Assembly (NCBI GenBank): GCA_016794785.1
Contig: JAEUHC010000007.1
Span: 107,710-171,709 of the forward strand
Direction of reading: 5' to 3'
Source: Opitutaceae bacterium
GTDB taxonomy: Bacteria > Verrucomicrobiota > Verrucomicrobiia > Opitutales > Opitutaceae
DNA length: 64,000 nt
Part shown: one piece after another, positions 57,227 through 64,000 of the stretch
Position numbering within the stretch: the first letter of the stretch is position 1
Layout of the letters: each line of letters opens with the position of its first letter
Made by a program: the position numbers and the translations under genes
The notes under the pieces: model-generated
The model's input: only the letters and a program-made list of their open reading frames with translations
Told to the model about the DNA's origin: nothing
Database searches by the model: none

Positions 57227-59047
57227 CGACGCTCAAACTCCCGCCGGTTCCTGCTCTCACGAGCCGGGCTGCCCTTCTTTGCGGCTCTCGCCGTGGCCGC
57301 CCCGCTTCGCGCTGCCGAGGCTTGGGTCAAGGTCGTCACTGAGCACGCCACGATCCTCACGCCCGCGCGCGAGACGGTGGCCCGGCAATGGGCGATCGAG
57401 TTCGAGCAGTTTCGGCGGGGCTTGCAGTCGATTGTGCCCGTGGCGCCCGACCGGTTGCGGCCCGTGACAATTGTTCTTTTCAAAAGTGATCGCGCGATGG
57501 AGCCCTATCTCCCGCTGGAGAACGGCCGGCCGGCGAAGCTGGGCGGCTATTTCGTCCGCACCAGTGATCTCAACGCGATCATGCTCAGCCTCGCGCACGA
57601 CGATGCGGCGACGCGCCGGGTGATTTTCCACGAGGCCGTGCACTGGCACCTGAGCGCGCGCGAGGGAGCGATGCCGCTGTGGCTCGACGAGGGGCTGGCC
57701 GAGGTTTACGCGACGTTCGAGGTGCCCGACGCGCGGAGCTACGCCTTTGGCGCGGCGATTCCGGAGCACGTGGCCCTGCTGCGCGCGGAGCGGCTGCTGC
57801 CGCTGCCCGTGCTGCTCGGGGTGGGGCGCGAGTCGCTGCTCTACAACGAAGGCACGCGCGCCGGCATCTTCTACGCGCAGGCGTGGGCGTTTGTGCATTT
57901 CCTGCTTTATGGCGACGGATCGCCGGGGCCGGGCTCAGTGGGCCGCTACCTTGAGCTGGTGCCGGCTCTGCACTCGGCGGATGATGCGTTCACGGCGGCC
58001 TTCGGCGCCGACTACGCGACGATGGAGCGGCGGCTGCGCCACTACATCGGCGGCGGCACCTACAAGAAGCACACCTACCTGCGCGCGACGGCGGACATCG
58101 CGCGCACGCTCCGCACGGGGCCCGCGGCGCCCGCCGATCTGGCGCTCGCGCGCGGCGTGCTGCTGCACGGCACGCGCTCGGCGGAGGAGGCCGAGAAACA
58201 TTTCGGCGAGGCGGCGCTGCTCGCACCCGAGGATCCGCGCGCGTGGGAGCAGCTCGGCCAGATTGCGATGGCGCGGCAGGATTTCTCCGCCGCGCAGCCG
58301 CTCCTCGCGCGCGCGGTCGCGGCCGGTTCGCGCAGCCATCTCGTCTACCACAACCTCGCGGTCGCGCGGCTGCCGGAACTCGCCGGTCCGCGCATGCCCG
58401 GTGCCGCGGCGAGCGGCGAGGCGATGGAAGCGGCGGCGGCGGATTTCCGGCGCGCACTCAGCCTCGCGCCCGCGCACGTGCCCTCCTACGAAAGCCTCGC
58501 GGGCTTGATGCACAGCCTGCCGACGCCCCTCGCCGCTGATCTGGAACTGCTCGCGCGCGGCGCCGCGCTGGCGCCGGAGAGCACGCTCATCCAGGCCGGG
58601 CTGGCGGCGGGTGAGCTGCGGCTCGGCCGCGCCGAGGCCGGTCGCGCGCGCCTCGAGCGCCTGAGGGCGGCGCGGCCCGACGGCACCGATCGCGGCACGG
58701 TCTTTGCCCGTGGCATTTGGGAGAGCGAGCGCCTGCGCGCCGAGTCCGAGCTGATCAACCGGCTGATCGAGGAACGCCGCTTCGAGGACGTGATCCCAAT
58801 CATCGATCGGGCGCTGGCGCGGGGCATGGAGCCCGTGTCGCGGCAGGCGATGGAATCACTGCGGCGGAGGATGGCGGGCTTCCAGGCGATCAAGCGCGCC
58901 ACCCAGCTGGCCAACGAGGGCGACTTGGTGACGGCGCGCGGCCTGCTGGCCGACCTGCTCGCCTCCGGCAGCGATCAGATGGCGGAGGTCGAGGCTCGCC
59001 GGCTCTTGCGCGAACTCGACAAACACGAGGCGCGGCGCAAGCCGTAG
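57209..59047 (+). CDS. HEAVH peptidase-like (MA clan) and TPR protein, exported
   Basis: About 612-residue protein. The signal region is RRFLLSRAGLPFFAALAVAA. A zincin-like motif FHEAVHWHL (near residue 140) follows VTIVLFKSDRAMEPYLPLEN and is followed by LWLDEGLAEVYATFEV, which supplies the downstream Glu of MA-clan peptidases (DUF1570-like). From about residue 290 TPR-type helical repeats dominate (ADLALARGVLLHGTRSAEEA, EDPRAWEQLGQIAMARQDFS). No ATG lies in frame upstream of the signal, so the GTG at 57209 is proposed; the start is uncertain. Its TAG stop lies in a REP-like element. Confidence 0.75.
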   Translation: MRGGTGRRSNSRRFLLSRAGLPFFAALAVAAPLRAAEAWVKVVTEHATILTPARETVARQWAIEFEQFRRGLQSIVPVAPDRLRPVTIVLFKSDRAMEPYLPLENGRPAKLGGYFVRTSDLNAIMLSLAHDDAATRRVIFHEAVHWHLSAREGAMPLWLDEGLAEVYATFEVPDARSYAFGAAIPEHVALLRAERLLPLPVLLGVGRESLLYNEGTRAGIFYAQAWAFVHFLLYGDGSPGPGSVGRYLELVPALHSADDAFTAAFGADYATMERRLRHYIGGGTYKKHTYLRATADIARTLRTGPAAPADLALARGVLLHGTRSAEEAEKHFGEAALLAPEDPRAWEQLGQIAMARQDFSAAQPLLARAVAAGSRSHLVYHNLAVARLPELAGPRMPGAAASGEAMEAAAADFRRALSLAPAHVPSYESLAGLMHSLPTPLAADLELLARGAALAPESTLIQAGLAAGELRLGRAEAGRARLERLRAARPDGTDRGTVFARGIWESERLRAESELINRLIEERRFEDVIPIIDRALARGMEPVSRQAMESLRRRMAGFQAIKRATQLANEGDLVTARGLLADLLASGSDQMAEVEARRLLRELDKHEARRKP

Positions 59048-59116
59048 GGCGGGGTCTTTGACCCGCCCTCGGTTCGGACACACAAGGCGTGAAAGGGCGG
59101 GACACAGCCCCGCTCT
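59044..59116. repeat. REP-like inverted pair (gggcgggtc class)
   Basis: Copy one (59044-59069) starts gtagggcggggtctttg; copy two (59094-59116, inverted) is agggcgggacacag then ccccgctct and has diverged. The TAG of copy one is the stop codon of the TPR peptidase gene. Confidence 0.85.
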
Positions 59117-59119
59117 GTT

Positions 59120-59638
59120 TCAAGCCGCGACGATCGTGATGCTCTCGACAGCCACGCGCTCGACGGGCGTGCTCTTCTCGCCGCCGCCGCCCGACTTGGT
59201 CGGGACATTGGCGAGTTTCTCCAGGACGTCCTCGCCCTTCACCAGCGCGCCGAACGCGGTGTATTGCTTGTCGAGGAAACGCGCGTCGCCGTGCACGATG
59301 AAGAACTGGCAGCCCGCGCTGTCCGGGTGCGAGGAGCGGGCCATGGAGATGACGCCCTTGACGTGCGGCTTGTCGTTGAACTCGGCCTTCACCTTGTAGC
59401 CCGGGTCGCCGGTGCCCGGCATGCCGCGTGCGCCGGCCTTGGTATTGGGGCAGCCGCCTTGGATCATGAAGCCCTTGATGATGCGGTGGAATGCCGTGCC
59501 ATCGTAGAAGCCCTCGCGCGCGAGTTTCTTGAAATTCTCGACCGTCTTGGGCGCGACCTCGGGCCAGAAGGCGAGGGTCAGTTCCCCGTAGGAGGTCTTG
59601 ATGACGGCGTGTTCGGTGGCGGGTGCGGATTTGCTCAT
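59120..59638 (-). CDS. Cyclophilin-type peptidyl-prolyl isomerase
   Basis: 172-residue cytoplasmic-type cyclophilin with no signal peptide. Motifs are VIKTSYGELTLAFWPEVAPK, KLAREGFYDGTAFHRIIKGF (catalytic Arg), MIQGGCPNTKAGARGMPGTG, and VISMARSSHPDSAGCQFFIV. The Trp-site position is replaced by the H in VHGDARFLDKQYTAFGALV, as in many short bacterial cyclophilins. The ATG at 59638 gives MSKSAPATEHAV; the open frame upstream is the shadow of the permease gene. It is divergent from that gene, with 81 bases between. Confidence 0.93.
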   Translation of the reverse strand: MSKSAPATEHAVIKTSYGELTLAFWPEVAPKTVENFKKLAREGFYDGTAFHRIIKGFMIQGGCPNTKAGARGMPGTGDPGYKVKAEFNDKPHVKGVISMARSSHPDSAGCQFFIVHGDARFLDKQYTAFGALVKGEDVLEKLANVPTKSGGGGEKSTPVERVAVESITIVAA

Positions 59639-59719
59639 GGAAACGCGAGAGCCAACGCGCGCGTCCCGCGGTCGCAAGAACCGATTTGCGGTGGGCGCGG
59701 CATCTGCTGACAAACAACC

Positions 59720-60772
59720 ATGAAATTCCGCGCTGCGCTCGTCCTGTCCTGCTTTGTGGCTCTCGCGAATGCCGTCGGCGCGGCCGAGGTCCTGCGCCCC
59801 AAGGTCGTCGTCGTCGCCATGTTTGAGCCCGGCGAGGACACGGGGGACCGGCCCGGTGAGTTTCAATTCTGGGTCGAACGCGAGCAGCTTATGCGCGTGC
59901 TCCCCTTTCCCCAGGGCTACCGCAGCCTGCGCACCAACGCCGACGGCAGTGTGCTCGGAGTGGTGACGGGTGTCGGCACGGCGCGCAGCGCCGCCACCAT
60001 CATGGCGCTCGGCCTCGATCCGCGTTTTGATCTCTCCCGGAGCTACTGGCTCGTCGCCGGCATCGCGGGCATCGATCCGCACGACGGCCCGCTCGGCGCG
60101 GCGGTGTGGGCTGAGTGGGTCGTCGACGGCGACCTCGGCCACGAGATTGATGCGCGCGAGAAACCCGCGGACTGGACCACGGGCTACATCCCGCTGCGGA
60201 AAAAGAAACCTTACGAGCTGCCCGTGGATCGCAGCGAGGGCGAGGCCTACCGGCTCGACTCCGCGCTCGTGGAGTGGGCCTACCAGCTCACCAAGGACAC
60301 GCCGCTCGCCGACACCGAGCCGATGCAAAAGCGCCGCGCGCTCTACACCGGCTTCCCCAACGCCCAGCGTCCGCCGCTCGTCATGAAAGGCGACACGCTC
60401 TCCGCCATGACCTACTGGCACGGCAAGCTGCTCAACCAATGGGCCAACGATTGGGTGAAGTATTTCAGCGACGGCACCGGCAACTATGTGACGACCGCGA
60501 TGGAAGACACCGGCACGCTGCAATCGCTCACCTGGCTCGCGCGTGCCGGCCGCGCCGACGTGAACCGTGTGCTCGTGCTCCGCACGGCGAGCAATTTCGA
60601 CATGCAATGGCCCGGCGGCGATGCCTCTGAGAGCCTGAGCGGTGAAAAGCTCGGCCCGGGCTATTCCGCTTATCTGCCGTCCTTGGAGGCCGCCCACAAA
60701 GTAGGCCGCCGGGTCGTCCACGAACTCGTGAAGAATTGGTCGCGCTACGAGGCCAAGCCTCCGGGAAGGTAA
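59720..60772 (+). CDS. Purine nucleoside permease (NUP)-like exported protein
   Basis: 350-residue protein with signal peptide (ALVLSCFVALANAVGAAE). The mature part matches the NUP family: KVVVVAMFEPGEDTGDRPGE, LGVVTGVGTARSAATIMALG, YWLVAGIAGIDPHDGPLGAA, ALYTGFPNAQRPPLVMKGDT and YVTTAMEDTGTLQSLTWLAR. NUP proteins were named for fungal nucleoside uptake, but the fold resembles nucleoside phosphorylases; a periplasmic nucleoside-binding or cleaving role is plausible. Together with the CNT transporter at 45368 it suggests nucleoside scavenging (inference). Confidence 0.9.
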   Translation: MKFRAALVLSCFVALANAVGAAEVLRPKVVVVAMFEPGEDTGDRPGEFQFWVEREQLMRVLPFPQGYRSLRTNADGSVLGVVTGVGTARSAATIMALGLDPRFDLSRSYWLVAGIAGIDPHDGPLGAAVWAEWVVDGDLGHEIDAREKPADWTTGYIPLRKKKPYELPVDRSEGEAYRLDSALVEWAYQLTKDTPLADTEPMQKRRALYTGFPNAQRPPLVMKGDTLSAMTYWHGKLLNQWANDWVKYFSDGTGNYVTTAMEDTGTLQSLTWLARAGRADVNRVLVLRTASNFDMQWPGGDASESLSGEKLGPGYSAYLPSLEAAHKVGRRVVHELVKNWSRYEAKPPGR

Positions 60773-60776
60773 AAGA

Positions 60777-60851
60777 GTAGGGCGGGTCTGTGACCCGCCC
60801 TTTCACGTGTTGAGTATTCGCACCGAAGGGCGGGTCACAGACCCGCCCTAC
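60777..60851. repeat. REP-like inverted pair, best-conserved copy
   Basis: Copies at 60777-60801 and 60827-60851 are exact inverted matches of 25 bases with cores gggcgggtctgtgaccc and gggtcacagacccgccc, 25 bases apart. GTAG and CTAC mark the outer ends. They lie between the convergent purine permease and efp genes, six bases before the efp stop. Confidence 0.9.
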
Positions 60852-60856
60852 TTGGT

Positions 60857-61414
60857 TCAAACCCGTCCGAGATACGAACCATCGATCGTGCTGACCTTGA
60901 TGACTTCGCCTTCCTTGATGAAGAGCGGCACCTGAATCGTGAGGCCGGTCTCAAGCTTGGCGGGCTTCTGGACGTTGGAGGCCGTGTCGCCCTTCACGCC
61001 ATCAGCGGACTCGATGATCTTCAGCGCGACGGTCGAGGGCAGATCGACGGAGAGCGGGCGCTCATCGACGAAGAGCACGTCCACCTTGCCGCCGGGGGCG
61101 AGGTAGTTCTTTACGTCGCCGAGCTGCGTCTCGGTCAGTTCGATCTGCTCGAACGTGTCGTTGTCCATGAACGCAAACGTCCCGCGGTCGGCGTAGCTGA
61201 ACTCCAGAGTCTTCCGGTCGGTCGGCATCACCTCGATGGTGTCGGTCGAGCCGAAGCGCTGGTCGAGCGCCTTGCCGTAGCGGAGGTTGCGCATCTTGAT
61301 CTGCACAAAGGCGCGGAGGTTGCCCGGCGTGCGGTGCTGCGTCTCCATGACGAGGTGAGGCTCGTTGTTGAACTTGATGACTTGGCCTTTGCGGATGTCG
61401 TTGGCGGCGGGCAT
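60857..61414 (-). CDS. efp: Elongation factor P with Asn at the loop tip
   Basis: Relieves ribosome stalling at polyproline. The 185-residue protein has all three domains: KOW-like N-terminal (IRKGQVIKFNNEPHLVMETQ), OB domain 1 (FSYADRGTFAFMDNDTFEQI) and OB domain 2 (LETGLTIQVPLFIKEGEVIK, ending DGSYLGRV). The loop that carries modified Lys34 (E. coli) or Arg32 (Pseudomonas) reads HRTPGNLRAF here, with Asn32 after the PG. No Lys or Arg is at the tip, so the known beta-lysyl or rhamnosyl modifications seem impossible at that position. Divergent from the next gene, 131 bases apart. Confidence 0.95.
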   Translation of the reverse strand: MPAANDIRKGQVIKFNNEPHLVMETQHRTPGNLRAFVQIKMRNLRYGKALDQRFGSTDTIEVMPTDRKTLEFSYADRGTFAFMDNDTFEQIELTETQLGDVKNYLAPGGKVDVLFVDERPLSVDLPSTVALKIIESADGVKGDTASNVQKPAKLETGLTIQVPLFIKEGEVIKVSTIDGSYLGRV

Positions 61415-61545
61415 GACGTAGGGGCTTTCGGGCTGGCGGTTTCGAGTGGTGAAAAGGTCAAGAGTGGCGTGGCGCGTTCGCGAGTGTCAAGGCCGGGGGC
61501 GGCGGGGTTGCAGGGGCAGGAAATTGGATTCGCATTCCGCTGCGG

Positions 61546-64000
61546 CATGTCCGACGCTGTGATCATGAAGCGGCGGGCATCGTGGATCGCGCGAATCGTC
61601 CTCATGCTGGGAATCACGGTGTTGTGCGCGCAGGCGCAGCTGGCGCCGAACATCTTTGAGCAGCCCAAGTCGGTCACGGAAGCAGTGGGCGGCAATGTCG
61701 CCTTCCTCACCCTTGCGACGACCGGGTCTTATCAGTGGCGGAAAAACAACGAGCCGCTGAGCGGCGCGACGGACAGCACATTGTTCCTGCCCGGCATCAC
61801 CGCCGGGCAGGCGGGAAACTACTCGTGCGTAGTGACGAACACCGTGGGTTCCGTCACTTCCAACACCGCGGTCCTCACTGTCATTCCCAGCTTCTCGGCG
61901 GGCAACGTCGTCGATCTCTCCTTCGATCCGCGAGCTTTGCTTGATTCGCCGCCGCGTGTCGCGATCGCACAGCCCGACGGAAAAATCATCATCGGCGGGA
62001 GTTTTTTGCTGTTCAACGAGGGTGTCCCGCAATTCGGCCTTGCGCGGCTCAATGCGGATGGCTCGCTCGACTCGACGTTCACTCCGCCTTTCACCAGCGG
62101 CGGTTATTTCAGCACTCTCGCGCTTTTGCCCGATGGCCGGCTGCTGGCGGGCGGCGATCTAGCGCCGACAGCGGGTTTCACGGCCAGCCATGTGGTGCGA
62201 ATCAGCGCCAACGGCGCGATCGATCCGACTTTCCGCGCCGTCGTCGCCACGGTCCCGTTGCAAGTCCACGCGTTTGCGGACGGCCGGGTGCTGGTTGTCG
62301 ATGGCTCGGAGTTTATCACCCGGCTCAACGCCGACGGCAGCACCGACGCCTCATTCGGGCGCACGCCTCTCGTGATTGAGTTTCTCGACTCACAGCCCAA
62401 TGGCCAGCCGGTGATCATTCGAACCGCCAACGCGCGAATCGATGCCGCCACGATCCTGCCCGATGGGAAAGTTATTGTCGCGGGGTCGGCGTCTTTTTAC
62501 GGCCGCACTCGCGGCCCGGTTGTCAGCTTCACCCTGCGACGGCTGACAACCGCCGGCGCCGAAGACGGAACCTTCGCGGCCTATCGCGAGGAGCGAGGCA
62601 ACACGCGCGACATTCAAGCCCTTCGTGTGCTGGCGCAGGGTCGCATCATGGTTTGCTGGGATGGCGTCGCGCGCAGTCTTTCAAATGCGGGTGTCCGTGA
62701 TGCCTCCTATTCTTCGACTGGCTTTTTAAAATCCGCGGCCATCGCTGCAGACGGTTCGGTAACGGCCTTCACAACGGTGGATCGGGGTCCGATGGAATTG
62801 TGGCGGTTGACGCCGGAAGGGACAATCAACCAGCACTTCAGGCTGTTCGGAACCGATGCGCCTGCCGATGTAAAGACCCTGCTGCCTCTCGCCGATGGCC
62901 GCGTGCTGCTGGCCGGTGAGTTCACGCAACTCTACTCCGTCGCGCGCAGACGACTTGCCGTCATGAAGCCTGCTTTCGACGTCAAAAACCGCCCCTCTTT
63001 GGTGCGGGTGGTCCAGAGTCCATCAGGCCCGGTGCGCGCCGGCGAACCCGTGTCCGCGACGGTCTGGGCCACGGGCTCGCCGCCTTTGACCTACATGTTC
63101 TCGGGTGCGAGCTCGGTTGCAGGCAATTCGATGATGTTCGCGAATCCGCAGCCCACGCAGCGCGGGGTTGGTGTCGAGGTGACGGGTGCAGGCGGTGTCC
63201 GGGTCGGTGGAAGCGTTTTATGGGAGGTAGTTCCGTCTGCACCGTTTGTGCGGCAACAGCCTTCGTCCATCAGTAACGCACGCACGCGCGATGCGGTGAT
63301 GCTCTCCGTCACCGTGGGTGGCAACGACCCGCGCCAATACCAGTGGTTCAAGGATGGCCTGGCGATCCCCGGTGCAACCGGCTCCACCTACTCAGTGGCG
63401 CGCGTCACGCTGGCGGATCGCGGCAGCTACACGGTGGTCGTCCGGAATGATCTCGGTCTTGTTGCAAGCGTGCCGGTCTCCGTCAATGTTACGGATCTCG
63501 CCCGCCTCACCAATCTCTCGACGCGTGCCATCGTCGGCAGCGGGGAAGGTATTATTATCACGGGCTTCGTGGTGGCCGGCGCCACGCCCAAGCGTTTCCT
63601 GCTGCGTGGTGTCGGGCCTGCGCTCGAGCGGTTCGGCGTCGCGGGCTTTGTCTCCAATCCGCGTCTGGCCTTGCTCAACTCCAGCGGTGTGACGATTGCC
63701 GAGAACGATGATTGGCGCGGAATCACCGTGCCGGATGAGGCCAATCGGGTCGGGGCTTTTGCCTTGGACGATGCGAGCGGTGATGCCGCGCTGGTCGCCA
63801 CGGTCTCGCCAGGCAACTACACCGTGCAGGTGGCATCCGCTGATGCCGGCACTGGCGTCGGCCTCGTCGAAGCCTACGAGCTGGATCAGGAGCCGGGTCG
63901 CATCATGAATTTTTCCTCGCGAGTGCTCGTCGGCACGAGCGGCGCGATTGCGATCGCGGGCATCACGATGCAGGGCACGGCTCCGACGCGGTTTCTCATC
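61546..64000 (+). CDS. Exported Ig/delta-60-repeat protein with C-terminal modules, cut by right window edge
   Basis: The frame is open from 61546 to the window end (over 815 codons). Signal segment: WIARIVLMLGITVLCAQAQ; an ATG at 61564 (MKRRASW) is an equally good start. Domains: Ig-like (about 35-108; SYQWRKNNEPLSGATDST, AGNYSCVVTN); delta-60-type repeats from about 130 (VAIAQPDGKIIIGGSFLLF, LARLNADGSLDSTF, ALLPDGRLLAGGDL, TILPDGKVIVAGSASFYG), which form a beta-propeller; a second Ig-like domain (about 575-650; QYQWFKDGLAIPGATGS). One full C-terminal module follows (about 655-785; LRGVGPALERFGVAG), and the start of another runs off the end. Likely surface-exposed; ligand unknown. Confidence 0.85.

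Noticed and set aside
59044..60851. Repeated hairpins considered as a CRISPR array
   Set aside because: Copies are paired inverted repeats scattered between genes, not regularly spaced direct repeats with spacers, and no cas gene is present.
61415..61545. Riboswitch or leader peptide upstream of efp and the Ig protein
   Set aside because: No recognisable aptamer fold or short coding leader; the region looks like an ordinary divergent promoter gap.

Overview
This is a GC-rich, densely coding chromosomal window. The gene families point to Verrucomicrobiota, most likely Opitutaceae. Indicators are a DUF1592/DUF1588 cytochrome protein paired with a Tat-exported DUF1552 protein, an ECF sigma factor next to a Ser/Thr kinase with TPRs, a sigma/FecR/TonB-receptor cassette with STN domains, and secreted proteins that share an uncharacterised C-terminal module. 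The phylum call is inferred from gene content; there is no rRNA in the window.

Layout. 1-8.7 kb: housekeeping genes (RluD-type pseudouridine synthase cut by the left edge, Ppx/GppA phosphatase, rsmI, a 54-aa lipoprotein coupled to a coiled-coil protein, pgi), a secreted amidase, a small unknown ORF and trmO. 8.8-10.1 kb: an AT-richer two-gene island encoding a DUF5343 protein and a Swt1-type HEPN protein, the best candidate for a little-described defence or toxin-antitoxin system. 10.2-18 kb: a four-helix-bundle protein, ilvD, scpB-pheA, an SDR, a denD-like dehydrogenase and a Tat-exported Gfo/Idh/MocA oxidoreductase. 18.2-29.4 kb: five genes (mdtA-mdtB-mdtC-DUF1592-DUF1552) joined by four ATGA overlaps. 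29.5-35 kb: sigma factor, FecR and TonB receptor. 35-35.5 kb: divergent tRNA-Arg(TCT) and tRNA-Asp(GTC) genes. 35.5-48.9 kb: argH, an MFS transporter, mutL, glgP, ydbH-ynbE-ydbL, a nucleoside transporter, a gamma-type carbonic anhydrase, a serine hydrolase and folA. 48.9-55 kb: a large secreted Ig/HAF protein, divergent from an ECF sigma factor and a TPR-bearing Ser/Thr kinase. 55-64 kb: ald, a small membrane protein, a hydrolase, a HEAVH peptidase-like TPR protein, a cyclophilin, a purine nucleoside permease-like protein, efp and the start of another secreted Ig/delta-60-repeat protein.

Two features recur across the window. Short inverted-repeat elements of at least three sequence classes sit between genes, and some of them supply the stop codon of the preceding gene. 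A roughly 125-residue C-terminal module occurs, usually in tandem, in three otherwise different exported proteins. Many start codons lack a Shine-Dalgarno sequence and follow pyrimidine-rich leaders instead. No rRNA operon, CRISPR array, insertion sequence, integrase or prophage was seen. No stretch over 300 bases is empty; the longest gene-free piece (about 34956-35163) holds a dispersed palindromic repeat.
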